Shown: positions 27,700 to 36,634, numbered from the stretch's first letter. The stretch is 64,000 nucleotides of DNA from Lederbergia citri (GCF_018343625.1 NZ_JAGYPG010000001.1:478342-542341), one strand, 5' to 3'. Made by a program: numbers and translations. Notes: generated from the sequence alone by a model not told the origin.

Positions 27700-29024
27700 T
27701 GGAAGCAAAAGACTTAATTCCATATATAAAAAACATCCCGACGTTTCAGCGGTATGGCCGAGTTAGTAGAGTTGTAGGGCTAATGATTGAATCACAAGGT
27801 CCTGAATGTTCCATCGGCGATGTATGTTTGATTCATATAGGCGGGAAAGCAAAGAAAAGAAAGATTATGGCAGAGGTTGTTGGTTTTAAGGAGCAGCATA
27901 TTATCCTGATGCCATATACAAATATTCAAGAAATTGCACCGGGCAGCCTAGTTGAAGCCACTTCAAATCCTTTGCAAATTAAGGTTGGTCCTGAGTTAAT
28001 CGGCCGTGTAGTAGATTCATTAGGCAACCCAATGGATGGACTCTCAATGCCGATGCGAATGAAATCTATTCCGACAGATCAGACACCTCCAAACCCATTG
28101 AGCAGGCCGCCTGTTTCCGAGAAACTGGAAGTTGGAGTAAAAACAATAGATAGTTTGCTAACAGTCGGAAAAGGACAGAGAATGGGAATATTTGCAGGAA
28201 GTGGAGTCGGAAAAAGTACATTACTTGGGATGATTGCAAGAAATACGACAGCAGATATTAACGTCATTGCACTCATCGGAGAACGAGGCAGGGAAGTAAG
28301 AGAATTTATTGATAGAGATCTTGGCCCTGAAGGTTTGAAAAAGACAATCATCGTGGCAGCCACATCGGATATGCCCGCTCTTATGAGAATTAAAGGCGCA
28401 TTTACTGCAACGGCAATAGCAGAATATTTCCGAGACAAGGGAAATGATGTCATGTTCATGATGGATTCCGTCACAAGGGTAGCAATGGGACAGAGAGAAG
28501 TCGGACTAGCAGTTGGAGAACCGCCTGCTACTAAAGGTTATACCCCTTCAGTCTTTGCCATATTGCCTCGCCTTTTAGAACGAACAGGAACAAATGAACA
28601 TGGGTCGATTACTGCATTTTATACAGTTCTAGTAGACGGTGATGATATGAATGAACCAATTGCTGATGCGGTTAGAGGGATATTAGATGGACATATCGTC
28701 CTAGATCGCGAATTAGCAAATAAAGGTCAGTATCCTGCTATAAACGTTTTAAAAAGTGTAAGTCGGCTTATGAATCACCTTGCTGAAAAAGATCACCGCA
28801 GAGCAGCTGAAAGGCTTAGAGATTTATTGAGTATTTATTCTAACTCCGAGGACTTAATTAATATTGGCGCATATAAACGTGGTGCATCGAAAGAAATAGA
28901 TGAGGCCATATTAGCATATCCAACTATTATTAATTTCCTTAAACAAGAAACAAATGATCATTTTACGATTCAAGAAAGTATTGACAGTATGATTGACCTG
29001 ATGAAAATAGGTGAATTGAATTGA
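27699..29024 (+). CDS. fliI: Flagellum-specific export ATPase FliI
   Basis: F1-beta-like ATPase, 441 aa, that powers flagellar protein export with FliH and FliJ. Walker A GIFAGSGVGKST at residues 163-174, the catalytic Glu in GERGREV, and Walker B DVMFMMDSVTRVAM. The start overlaps the fliH stop by one base (TAATG). It in turn overlaps fliJ by four bases, so the three export-ATPase genes are translationally coupled. Confidence 0.98.
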   Translation: MEAKDLIPYIKNIPTFQRYGRVSRVVGLMIESQGPECSIGDVCLIHIGGKAKKRKIMAEVVGFKEQHIILMPYTNIQEIAPGSLVEATSNPLQIKVGPELIGRVVDSLGNPMDGLSMPMRMKSIPTDQTPPNPLSRPPVSEKLEVGVKTIDSLLTVGKGQRMGIFAGSGVGKSTLLGMIARNTTADINVIALIGERGREVREFIDRDLGPEGLKKTIIVAATSDMPALMRIKGAFTATAIAEYFRDKGNDVMFMMDSVTRVAMGQREVGLAVGEPPATKGYTPSVFAILPRLLERTGTNEHGSITAFYTVLVDGDDMNEPIADAVRGILDGHIVLDRELANKGQYPAINVLKSVSRLMNHLAEKDHRRAAERLRDLLSIYSNSEDLINIGAYKRGASKEIDEAILAYPTIINFLKQETNDHFTIQESIDSMIDLMKIGELN

Positions 29025-29467
29025 AATACGAGTACAAATTCCAAAAAATTTTAAAGCTAAAAGAACGGGAAAAGGACGAGGCATTGTCTTTATACCAAGA
29101 TTCAGTTAAAAATTTTGAAGTCGTCGCAGAACAATTATTTGATTTATTGAAGAAGAAAGAAAATCTTGAGCAATATCAACTAAATGAACTAGCAAACGGC
29201 CTTTCCATTCATAAAATCCGGCATTATCAACAATTTATCAGTAATTTAGAAAAAACAATTAATCATGTACAACGACTAGTTATGAATGCACGAAATACGA
29301 TGAATTGGTATGAAGAAAAGCTTAAAGAGAGCAATATCGAAGTAAAAAAATATGAAAAATTAAAAGAGAAAACCTATCAATATTACTTGCAAATGCTTGA
29401 TAAAACAGAAAATATGCACCTTGATGAATATGCTTCCGTTCAATATTTTCATCGAGGCGGAAATTAG
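29021..29467 (+). CDS. fliJ: Flagellar export protein FliJ
   Basis: Coiled-coil protein of 148 aa, central stalk of the export ATPase and chaperone carrier. TTG 29021 overlaps the fliI TGA. Nearly the whole protein is helical and charged (for example FQKILKLKEREKDEALSLY), as in the family. Recognition rests on position and composition because FliJ sequences are weakly conserved. Confidence 0.93.
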   Translation: MKYEYKFQKILKLKEREKDEALSLYQDSVKNFEVVAEQLFDLLKKKENLEQYQLNELANGLSIHKIRHYQQFISNLEKTINHVQRLVMNARNTMNWYEEKLKESNIEVKKYEKLKEKTYQYYLQMLDKTENMHLDEYASVQYFHRGGN

Positions 29468-29475
29468 GTGAGAAA

Positions 29476-30072
29476 GTGGAAAAAACCTTAAAAAATCAAA
29501 ATATCGAAAAGGAACCGAGCACTTTTCATCGGTTTATCTTTTGGGTTTTAATTCCGCTTCTATTTGCGCTCTTTTTAACTTTACTGATTACCTCGATAGC
29601 TGGGGTAAATGTTTTCCAAAGGGCAAAAGAGATAGGTGAAAAGGTTCCTGTTATTTCTAGTATGATTGCTGGTACGGCAAAGGATAATCTCCTCGAGTAT
29701 GAGGAAAAAATCGTTAGTCTCGACGCCGAAATACAAAATAAAAATGCGCAAATTGATCAGCTTAAATCACAGATTGATAAAAATGAAACTGAAAAAGAAC
29801 GCTTTTTACTAGAAAAGGAACAGCTGGAACAAACAATCGATGAATTAAGGCAAATGCGAGACGAAAATAAACGTGCTTATAAAGAAATTGTTTCAACCTA
29901 TGAAGCAATGGCGCCAAAAAATGCAGCTCCCATTATTTTAGAAATGAAAGATGATGAAGCTGTAAAAGTATTGTCTAATATTGGCACTGAATCTTTAGCA
30001 AAGATATTAGAAAAAATGCCTCCTGAGCAAGCCGCAAAATATTTAGAAAAGCTTTCTGCGAAAACAGAGTAA
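29476..30072 (+). CDS. ylxF: YlxF, MotE-like flagellar operon membrane protein
   Basis: A 198-aa protein with one membrane segment (about residues 22-44, FIFWVLIPLLFALFLTLL), a coiled coil (residues 75-135) and a C-terminal MgtE-N-like helical motif ILEMKDDEAVKVLSNIGTES with MPPEQAAKYLEKLS. GTG 29476 lies 8 bases after the fliJ stop. Homologues (MotE) in alpha-proteobacteria help MotC folding; in Bacillus the role of YlxF is not settled. The membrane segment is unprocessed, so the protein should be anchored with the coiled coil outside. Confidence 0.88.
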   Translation: MEKTLKNQNIEKEPSTFHRFIFWVLIPLLFALFLTLLITSIAGVNVFQRAKEIGEKVPVISSMIAGTAKDNLLEYEEKIVSLDAEIQNKNAQIDQLKSQIDKNETEKERFLLEKEQLEQTIDELRQMRDENKRAYKEIVSTYEAMAPKNAAPIILEMKDDEAVKVLSNIGTESLAKILEKMPPEQAAKYLEKLSAKTE

Positions 30073-30100
30073 TTTTTCACATTTGAAAGGGGGTGAAAAT

Positions 30101-31339
30101 ATGAAAATAGGCGGATTGGAATCAACCTTTTTCCAGGAACCATTATCTGCTACTAGCTCTATGACCACGAATAACTCACGTTTTCAAATGATCTTAGGGG
30201 CAACACTTGCAAATAATGGGAAAATCCTTACAGAGGAACAATCAGCACAAGAAATGGATATTATCACGAGTCTGATTGAGGCTTTAATGGAAAATGTTGA
30301 TACGGATGAAATGAATTTTAACCAAGATCTACGACAATCTTTAGATGAAACCATCCAAAAATTAGTTGATTGGCTAAAAGAGAATGTGGATTCCGTTCAA
30401 TTGCCAGAATCAATAAAGCAGGACGAGCTCCTCCCAGAGGACTTTTTATCGGCATCGGTTTTATTGTTTAACATTATGAATGAAGTAAATAATGATACAT
30501 TGAAAAGTTTACCTTTAGAGAAAACGGCACCTTATATTAAAGCTGTTAAAGAATTTCTTTTTGTTGCAAAGGAGAACGTTGTTAGCCTAAAAGAAATGCA
30601 GCAGCTTGAAGAATTGGAAGTATCGATGGAGCATTTATTAAAAAGACTTCAGGAGATGGCGAAGGATACAAAACATCAAAATATGAGACATACGTTAGAT
30701 AATGTATTTTCTAAAGGGAAAGAACTGAATCATTTCCAACAACTAGGCAACAGCTCGAATGTATTGCAGTCGTTATTAGGAAAGACTCCTCATGATCGAG
30801 GATTAAGTAAGCAGATTGTTGATGCTAACCTTGATATGTCAACAAATTCAAATCCGGTTTTACGAACTGAATCTTTTATTTTGAATGTAAGGGATTCTGT
30901 AAATGAAGAAACCGCGATGCGTGGGTTTGTAAGAGAGTTTTCCAATATATTAGCAAGGTCTAGCCTTACAAAAGGATTTAATACGACAAGATTATTAATA
31001 AGGCTGCATCCGGAAGAATTAGGAACATTAAGGGTAGAACTTTTACAAAAAGATGGGCAAATGACAGCTAGAATTTTAGCTTCCACGCATAAAGCAAAAG
31101 AAATGCTTGATTTACAGCTTAGTAGTTTAAGACAAGCTTTTACTCAACAAAACATTTCGGTAGACCGGTTAGAAGTAACATACAGCCAAACTGATCTGCA
31201 AAGATATACAAATCAAGAAGGCCGTGGGAATCAACAGCACCAACAAGAACAGAATCAAGAACAAAGGGAATCAAGTCAAGAACATGATAGTAATTTTAAA
31301 GACGCTTTAAGCAATATTTTATTTGAAACGGAGGTGTAG
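30101..31339 (+). CDS. fliK: Flagellar hook-length control protein FliK
   Basis: FliK, 412 aa, measures the hook and switches FlhB to filament export. ATG 30101 follows AAAGGGGGTG by about 5 bases; an in-frame TTG at 30083 precedes that site. The N-terminal ruler region is low-complexity and helical. The C-terminal domain has the family core TRLLIRLHPEELGTLRVELL and ILASTHKAKEMLDLQLSSLR, ending in a Gln-rich tail (QQHQQEQNQEQRESSQEHD). Confidence 0.94.
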   Translation: MKIGGLESTFFQEPLSATSSMTTNNSRFQMILGATLANNGKILTEEQSAQEMDIITSLIEALMENVDTDEMNFNQDLRQSLDETIQKLVDWLKENVDSVQLPESIKQDELLPEDFLSASVLLFNIMNEVNNDTLKSLPLEKTAPYIKAVKEFLFVAKENVVSLKEMQQLEELEVSMEHLLKRLQEMAKDTKHQNMRHTLDNVFSKGKELNHFQQLGNSSNVLQSLLGKTPHDRGLSKQIVDANLDMSTNSNPVLRTESFILNVRDSVNEETAMRGFVREFSNILARSSLTKGFNTTRLLIRLHPEELGTLRVELLQKDGQMTARILASTHKAKEMLDLQLSSLRQAFTQQNISVDRLEVTYSQTDLQRYTNQEGRGNQQHQQEQNQEQRESSQEHDSNFKDALSNILFETEV

Positions 31340-31347
31340 TACGCAAA

Positions 31348-31977
31348 ATGCCAATATCAATCGACTCTGACTTGTTATATTCGTCTGTTCAAAAAAGAGA
31401 AGCTAAAACAGGTAATGATATTTTAGGGAAAGATGATTTTCTTAAACTGTTAATGGTTCAATTGCAAAATCAGGATCCAATGAACCCGATGCAGGATAAA
31501 GAATTCATTGCTCAAATGGCCACCTTTTCTTCGTTAGAGCAAATGACGAATATGAACAAATCAATTGAAAAAATGGTTCAATATGAATCACAGTCCAGTT
31601 TAATTGCTCTCAGTCAATTCGTAGGAAAAGAAGTGACATGGCATAAGATCAATGAAACTTCTGAAACGGAAGAACCAACTTTTTCAAATGGAAAAGGAAT
31701 TGTAAGTTCCGTTCAATTTGTTGGTGATACTGTAAAGTTCACATTGGAGGATGGGACAGAATTAATTCCTGCGAACATCTCACAAGTTAATAATATTGCT
31801 GCTGAAACACCACTTATTTACGCCACTTCCATGATTGGAAAAAGTATTACATGGATGAAAAATGATGAGGAGCAAAGTGGAATCGTTACGTCGGTTTCCA
31901 TGAAGAACAATCAAGTATTTCTTCAAACGGAGGACGGACAATCAATTAAGACAAATGAAGTTGTAAAAATAAGCTAG
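31348..31977 (+). CDS. flgD: Flagellar hook assembly protein FlgD
   Basis: Hook scaffolding cap protein, 209 aa. The hallmark N-terminal motif is ILGKDDFLKLLMVQLQNQDP followed by MNPMQDKEFIAQMATFSSLEQM. Two SH3-like repeats follow (VGKEVTWHK and IGKSITWMKN). ATG 31348 is 10 bases from GGAGGTG, which overlaps the fliK end. Confidence 0.97.
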   Translation: MPISIDSDLLYSSVQKREAKTGNDILGKDDFLKLLMVQLQNQDPMNPMQDKEFIAQMATFSSLEQMTNMNKSIEKMVQYESQSSLIALSQFVGKEVTWHKINETSETEEPTFSNGKGIVSSVQFVGDTVKFTLEDGTELIPANISQVNNIAAETPLIYATSMIGKSITWMKNDEEQSGIVTSVSMKNNQVFLQTEDGQSIKTNEVVKIS

Positions 31978-31994
31978 TAAAGGAAGTTGTGAAA

Positions 31995-32384
31995 ATGAAA
32001 AATCACATGATTCATAAGCTTCCTGTGCAGCCAATTACGATACAGCCTAATACTCGTTCAAGCAAAACGGCAAAATCTAGTAACCAAACATTTTCACAAT
32101 TGTTAGATCAAGCTGTTGCTCTTGAAAATCCACTTACGATAAGTAAACATGCCGAAATGAGAATGGGTCAGAGAAAAATCTCAATTGAACCTCAAGTATG
32201 GGAACAAATTGGGTTAAAAGTAAATGAAGCTAAACAAAAAGGTGTGAAAGATTCACTTGTTTTGTTGAAAAATGCAGCTTTAATTGTGAGCGCGAAAAAT
32301 AATACGGTCGTAACCGTAATGGACAGGCAGGAAGCCGGAAGTCAAATTTTTACGAATATCGATGGAACTATCCTTTTGGATTAA
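31995..32384 (+). CDS. Flagellar operon protein, TIGR02530-type
   Basis: A 129-aa protein of the conserved flagellar operon family found between flgD and the hook gene in several Bacillus relatives but not under a widely used name. ATG 31995 is 8 bases from GGAAG; the GTG 31989 is only 2 bases away. The family core is SKHAEMRMGQRKISIEP and the C-terminal KNNTVVTVMDRQEAGSQIFTNI. No signal peptide or membrane segment. Its position suggests a role in hook cap or hook assembly; I have no functional evidence. Confidence 0.85.
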   Translation: MKNHMIHKLPVQPITIQPNTRSSKTAKSSNQTFSQLLDQAVALENPLTISKHAEMRMGQRKISIEPQVWEQIGLKVNEAKQKGVKDSLVLLKNAALIVSAKNNTVVTVMDRQEAGSQIFTNIDGTILLD

Positions 32385-32401
32385 ATCAACTAATAAGGAA
32401 A

Positions 32402-32453
32402 TCAGCTGGACCTTTTTAGGAAGCTGAGAGCCGCCGACTGACAGACGCGGTTC
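32402..32453 (+). ncRNA. Two tandem stem-loops before the hook gene
   Basis: In the 90-base gap upstream of flgE. Hairpin 1: TCAGCT (32402-32407) pairs with AGCTGA (32422-32427), with inner CCT/AGG. Hairpin 2: GAGCCGC (32428-32434) pairs with GCGGTTC (32447-32453) with one G-U pair. They abut each other and end 4 bases before AAAGGAG. No T-run follows, so they are not a terminator. Possible mRNA-stability or processing structure. Confidence 0.5.
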
Positions 32454-32474
32454 ATAGAAAGGAGATCATATAAA

Positions 32475-33359
32475 ATGATTCGTTCGATGTATTCTGGTAT
32501 AAGCGGAATGAAAAACTTCCAAACAAAACTGGATGTAATAGGAAACAACATAGCGAACGTTAACACTTATGGATTTAAAAAAGGTCGTGTTACGTTCAAA
32601 GATATGGTCAATCAAACAATATCAGGTGCAAGTGGCCCCTCTCAAGGAAAAGGAGGAATTAACCCGAAACAAGTAGGGCTCGGTTCTCAACTTGCAGCGA
32701 TTGATACAATTGATACGCAAGGCTCCTTGCAAACAACAGGCCGAGTACTTGACCTTGCGATTCAAGGTGATGGGTATTTAGTTGTTGCGGAAGGGGCATT
32801 TGGTGGAACACCTAGTACTTTCACACCGACTTCAACCTACTATACAAGAGCTGGAAATTTATATATAAGTAGTGAGGGGTATCTAGTAACTTCTGGTGGG
32901 CATTATGTATTATCAGATAATGAAACACCTATTCGATTAAATGATGGTGATATTGAAGGTATTAAAAATTTGAGTATATCAGAGGATGGGAAGATTACCT
33001 ATATTGCATCAGTTGAAGATACTATAACAACTGTAGGCGATTTTACTAGAGAAGGAACTAGCGATCTATTTATTTCAGACATATCAATCGCCCTTGCCCG
33101 CTTCAAAAACCCTGGCGGACTTGAAAAAGTCGGAGAAAATATGTATACCAATACTGTTAACTCCGGAGAAGCTTCCTATAAAATACCCGGCACCGACGGA
33201 GCAGGCATTTTAGTTTCCGGTGCTCTCGAAATGTCTAACGTAGACCTCTCAGAGGAATTTACAGAGATGATTGTTGCTCAACGTGGTTTCCAAGCGAATA
33301 CGAGAATCATTACAACATCTGATGAAATTTTGCAGGAACTCGTTAATTTAAAACGATAA
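32475..33359 (+). CDS. flgE: Flagellar hook protein FlgE
   Basis: Hook subunit, 294 aa, formerly called flgG in B. subtilis (264 aa there). Typical N-terminal rod/hook motif LDVIGNNIANVNTYGFKKGRV and C-terminal NVDLSEEFTEMIVAQRGFQANTRIITTSDEIL. Extra length lies in the central, surface-exposed part (GAFGGTPSTFTPTSTYYTR and SVEDTITTVGDFTREG). ATG 32475 follows AAAGGAG (32458-32464) by 10 bases. The gene is bracketed by stem-loops on both sides. Confidence 0.96.
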   Translation: MIRSMYSGISGMKNFQTKLDVIGNNIANVNTYGFKKGRVTFKDMVNQTISGASGPSQGKGGINPKQVGLGSQLAAIDTIDTQGSLQTTGRVLDLAIQGDGYLVVAEGAFGGTPSTFTPTSTYYTRAGNLYISSEGYLVTSGGHYVLSDNETPIRLNDGDIEGIKNLSISEDGKITYIASVEDTITTVGDFTREGTSDLFISDISIALARFKNPGGLEKVGENMYTNTVNSGEASYKIPGTDGAGILVSGALEMSNVDLSEEFTEMIVAQRGFQANTRIITTSDEILQELVNLKR

Positions 33360-33362
33360 TGT

Positions 33363-33414
33363 AAGGGGGGAGCAGAGCCGGGTGCTCTAATAAACCGGCT
33401 CTGACCATTCATTG
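33363..33414 (+). promoter_or_regulatory. Shine-Dalgarno separated from the swrD start by a stem-loop
   Basis: AAGGGGGGAG at 33363-33372 is a strong ribosome site, but the only plausible start, TTG 33412, is 39 bases further on. Between them CAGAGCCGG (33373-33381) pairs perfectly with CCGGCTCTG (33395-33403) around a 13-base loop. Folding leaves 8 bases (33404-33411) between helix and start codon, restoring a usable spacing. An in-frame TAA at 33391 excludes any start further upstream. Confidence 0.65.
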
Positions 33415-33630
33415 ATCACAATAACTAGATTAAATGGAAAGACCTTTCAACTTAATGCAATATATATTGAAAAAATAGAGTCATTTCCAGATACTACTAT
33501 AACCCTCACGAATGGACGCAAATATGTAGCAGCAGAATCAGAGGAGTTAATAAGAAGGCGTATCTTGGAATTCTATCAGTCCATTAATCTCCTCGGCCGC
33601 AAAGAATTGGAGGATTTAAAAGATGAGTAA
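33412..33630 (+). CDS. swrD: Swarming motility protein SwrD (YlzI, FlbD family)
   Basis: SwrD, 72 aa, raises flagellar torque and is required for swarming in B. subtilis. Family pattern: ITITRLNGKTFQLNAIYIEKIE, then PDTTITLTNGRKYVAAE. Start TTG 33412 gives MITITRLNG, the family N-terminus. The nearest ribosome site is separated by a stem-loop (see separate entry). It overlaps the fliL start by 8 bases. Confidence 0.92.
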   Translation: MITITRLNGKTFQLNAIYIEKIESFPDTTITLTNGRKYVAAESEELIRRRILEFYQSINLLGRKELEDLKDE

Positions 33631-34048
33631 AAAATTAATTCCAACGATGATGGTTCTTTTAACGGCAATTTTACTGCTCGCTACATTGACCTTAATCATT
33701 ATTATGAATCTAGGTGATAAAGGTAACAAGAAAGAACCAACGATAGATGAAGTAGTTAAAGTATCTGTAGATGTACCAGAGATAATGACAAATGTAAAAA
33801 ATGGTGATTACGTCAAGATTTCCTTTAAAGTACAAACAGATGGAAAAAAAGCAATGCAAGAGTTTAAGAAGAGAGACTTTCAGGTAAAAAATTTAATTAT
33901 ATCGGAGCTTTCCGAATTGGAGCCATCTGATTTAGATGGTAAAGAAGGTAAACAAAAGCTGGAAGAAACGGTGAAAGAAAAAATAAATAGCTTAATGCAA
34001 AATGGAAAGATAGTTAGAGTGTATATCACCTCCTATGTCATTTCTTAA
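33623..34048 (+). CDS. fliL: Flagellar basal body-associated protein FliL
   Basis: FliL, 141 aa, stabilises stator units near the rotor. One N-terminal membrane segment (about residues 8-29, MMVLLTAILLLATLTLIII), then a periplasm-type domain with a C-terminal KEKINSLMQNGKIVRVYITSYVIS typical of the family (FliL ends in a strand facing the stator). ATG 33623 follows GGAGG by 9 bases. Length and position between swrD and fliM match B. subtilis. Confidence 0.95.
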   Translation: MSKKLIPTMMVLLTAILLLATLTLIIIMNLGDKGNKKEPTIDEVVKVSVDVPEIMTNVKNGDYVKISFKVQTDGKKAMQEFKKRDFQVKNLIISELSELEPSDLDGKEGKQKLEETVKEKINSLMQNGKIVRVYITSYVIS

Positions 34049-34085
34049 CATTACTAGTATCCTATTTTGAAACGGGGGTGCAGCT

Positions 34086-35087
34086 ATGCCAGAAGATGTA
34101 TTATCCCAGAGTGAGATAGATGCCTTGCTATCTGCAATATCAACGGGTGAAATGTCTGCAGAAGATTTTAAAAAAGAAGAAGAAGTTAAAAAGGTTAAAA
34201 TATATGATTTTAAACGAGCATTAAGATTTTCTAAAGATCAAGTTAGAAGTTTAACGAGAATATATGAAAATTTTGCCCGTATGCTGACAACCTATTTTTC
34301 AGCTCAACTTAGGACTTATGTAAATATTACAGTAGCATCAGCAGACCAAATACCTTATGAAGAGTATGTTCGCTCTGTTCCTAATATGACGATTTTAAAT
34401 GTCATCGAGGTACCTCCTCTTGAAGGTAGAATGATCATGGAAATCCATCCAAATATCGCTTATGCGATGGTCGATCGTATCCTTGGCGGAAAAGGTACAT
34501 CCTTAAATAAAATCGATAACTTAACTGAAATTGAAACAAGGCTTATGACAAATTTGTTTGAGCATACATTGGAACATTTACAAGAAGCTTGGTCGGGAAT
34601 TGCAGAAATAGATCCTTATTTGGCCGAGTTAGAAGTAAACCCACAATTTTTGCAAGTCGCGACTCCGAATGAAACAGTCGTCGTCATCTCGATGAATGCA
34701 AGTGTAGGAGAAACGAGTGGGATGATTAATATTTGCATTCCACACGTATTGTTGGAACCAATCATTCCAAAGCTTTCGGCACATTATTGGATGGAAACAA
34801 ACGCAAAAGTTAGAAAGCCGGAAGAGGTTGCATTGCTGGAAGAGAAAATCAAAGAAGCTCATATTGATTTAACTGTGGAACTTGGGCTTTCTACCATTTC
34901 AATTCAAGACTTCTTATCGTTAGATTTAGGGGATGTCATTGAATTGAATAGTCGTATCGATGAACCTCTTAAAATCAAAGTTGGTGAAAAGCAAAAATTC
35001 ATTGGACAGCCTGGTAAGCGAAATAAAAAAATGGCTGTACAAATAATCGATAATATAAAGGAGGGCGAAGGAGATTATGAATGGTGA
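34086..35087 (+). CDS. fliM: Flagellar motor switch protein FliM
   Basis: FliM, 333 aa, binds CheY-P and sets rotor direction. The N-terminal CheY-binding peptide is VLSQSEIDALLSAI (residues 5-18); the middle CheC-like domain includes GRMIMEIHPNIAYAMVDRILGG; the C-terminal SpoA domain has DFLSLDLGDVIELN and KIKVGEKQKFIGQPG. Overlaps fliY by 11 bases. Confidence 0.98.
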   Translation: MPEDVLSQSEIDALLSAISTGEMSAEDFKKEEEVKKVKIYDFKRALRFSKDQVRSLTRIYENFARMLTTYFSAQLRTYVNITVASADQIPYEEYVRSVPNMTILNVIEVPPLEGRMIMEIHPNIAYAMVDRILGGKGTSLNKIDNLTEIETRLMTNLFEHTLEHLQEAWSGIAEIDPYLAELEVNPQFLQVATPNETVVVISMNASVGETSGMINICIPHVLLEPIIPKLSAHYWMETNAKVRKPEEVALLEEKIKEAHIDLTVELGLSTISIQDFLSLDLGDVIELNSRIDEPLKIKVGEKQKFIGQPGKRNKKMAVQIIDNIKEGEGDYEW

Positions 35088-36246
35088 AATGCTCTCACAA
35101 GATGAGATTGATGCGTTATTACGTGGAGAACCTGTGACAGAGGAACCAAATAAACAAGAAGAAGTTCACAATGTATTAGATTATTTAGATGAAATGCAAC
35201 AAGATGCAATAGGAGAACTTGGGAATATTTCATTTGGAAGTTCCGCAACTGCATTATCTACATTACTGAACCAAAAAGTTGAAATAACAACTCCGTCTGT
35301 TTCTATTATTGATAATGCAAAACTAGAGGAAGAGTTCCCACATCCTTATGTTGCGATACAAGTTAAATATACAGCTGGCTTTTCTGGAGTAAATATACTT
35401 GTTATAAAGCAAAGCGATGCAGCCATTATAGCTGATTTAATGCTGGGTGGAGATGGAACTTCTCCTGCTGACATGTTGGATGAGATACATTTAAGTGCAG
35501 TTCAAGAAGCGATGAACCAAATGATGGGGTCAGCTGCAACTTCAATGTCTTCCATATTTGCGAAGAAGGTTGATATTTCCCCGCCTTCTATAGAGTTATT
35601 AAATTTTTCTGAAGGTGAAGGTACAGATACGATTCCACAACAAAACCTTTTAGTAAAAGTATCTTTTCGTCTGACTATTGGCAATTTAATAGATTCTGCG
35701 ATCATGCAAGTGTTGCCAATCGACTTTGCCAAAAAGCTTGTTGAGGATTTATTGTCAAAAAACAGTGATACAGTGTCTGAACCTAAACAAACTCCTAATA
35801 CAAATACAGAAACTGTCCAATCTTCAGCAAGTGTAGAGAAACCACAAAATCAACCAATGATGAATTCAAATATGAATCAAAGGGAAAATGACAGAGCTGC
35901 GAGTTCAGAGAAGCCTAACGGTCAATTAAATGTTCAAACAGCAAGCTTTTTGGATTTTAATCAACCTAATGTTACAGCAACTGAGACTAAGAATCTGGAC
36001 ATGCTTCTTGATATTCCATTGCAAGTTACTGTAGAGCTTGGAAAGACAAAAAAATCAGTTAAGGAAATTCTCGAACTTGGAGCAGGTTCAATTATTGAAT
36101 TGGATAAGCTGGCAGGGGAGCCTGTTGATATACTTGTGAACAGCAGGTTGATTGCAAAAGGTGAAGTAGTTGTAATCGATGAAAATTTTGGAGTAAGAGT
36201 AACTGACATCGTCAGCCAATCTGATAGAATTAAAAAATTGAATTAA
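35077..36246 (+). CDS. fliY: Flagellar switch protein and CheY-P phosphatase FliY
   Basis: FliY, 389 aa, a Gram-positive switch protein combining a CheC-type CheY-P phosphatase with a FliN-type C-terminus. The N-terminus MLSQDEIDALLRGE binds CheY. Two phosphatase motifs are visible: AIGELGNISFGSSATAL and HLSAVQEAMNQMMGSAATSM. A Gln/Asn-rich linker (about 235-300) precedes the SpoA domain LDMLLDIPLQVTVELGKTKKS. ATG 35077 has tandem AAGGAGG/AAGGAG sites and overlaps fliM. Confidence 0.97.
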   Translation: MNGEMLSQDEIDALLRGEPVTEEPNKQEEVHNVLDYLDEMQQDAIGELGNISFGSSATALSTLLNQKVEITTPSVSIIDNAKLEEEFPHPYVAIQVKYTAGFSGVNILVIKQSDAAIIADLMLGGDGTSPADMLDEIHLSAVQEAMNQMMGSAATSMSSIFAKKVDISPPSIELLNFSEGEGTDTIPQQNLLVKVSFRLTIGNLIDSAIMQVLPIDFAKKLVEDLLSKNSDTVSEPKQTPNTNTETVQSSASVEKPQNQPMMNSNMNQRENDRAASSEKPNGQLNVQTASFLDFNQPNVTATETKNLDMLLDIPLQVTVELGKTKKSVKEILELGAGSIIELDKLAGEPVDILVNSRLIAKGEVVVIDENFGVRVTDIVSQSDRIKKLN

Positions 36247-36265
36247 AGTTTGAGGAGGAAATACC

Positions 36266-36628
36266 GTGGCTAATAGAATTTTGATTGTGGATGACGCCGC
36301 ATTTATGAGAATGATGATTAAGGATATTTTAGTGAAGAATGGTTTTGAGGTAGTCGGTGAAGCAGTAGATGGCGCTCAAGCTGTAGAAAAATACAATGAA
36401 TTAAAACCTGATTTAGTCACAATGGATATAACGATGCCAGAAATGGACGGAATCACAGCTTTAAAAGAAATAAAAGCAAACGATCCTGCGGCAAAAATCA
36501 TTATGTGTTCTGCAATGGGGCAGCAAGCAATGGTTATCGATGCTATTCAAGCTGGAGCAAAAGATTTTATCGTTAAGCCATTCCAAGCAGATAGAGTTAT
36601 AGAAGCTATCCAAAAAACATTAGGTTAA
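36266..36628 (+). CDS. cheY: Chemotaxis response regulator CheY
   Basis: Single receiver domain, 120 aa. Acidic pocket Asp9/Asp10 (ILIVDDAAF), phosphorylation site Asp54 (LVTMDITMPEMDG), Ser/Thr switch in MCSAMGQ and conserved Lys in DFIVKPF. In B. subtilis CheY-P promotes smooth swimming (counter-clockwise rotation), the reverse of E. coli. GTG 36266 follows GGAGGAAATACC. It is the only receiver-domain gene in this operon because CheB lacks one. Confidence 0.98.
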   Translation: MANRILIVDDAAFMRMMIKDILVKNGFEVVGEAVDGAQAVEKYNELKPDLVTMDITMPEMDGITALKEIKANDPAAKIIMCSAMGQQAMVIDAIQAGAKDFIVKPFQADRVIEAIQKTLG

Positions 36629-36634
36629 TGAGCA

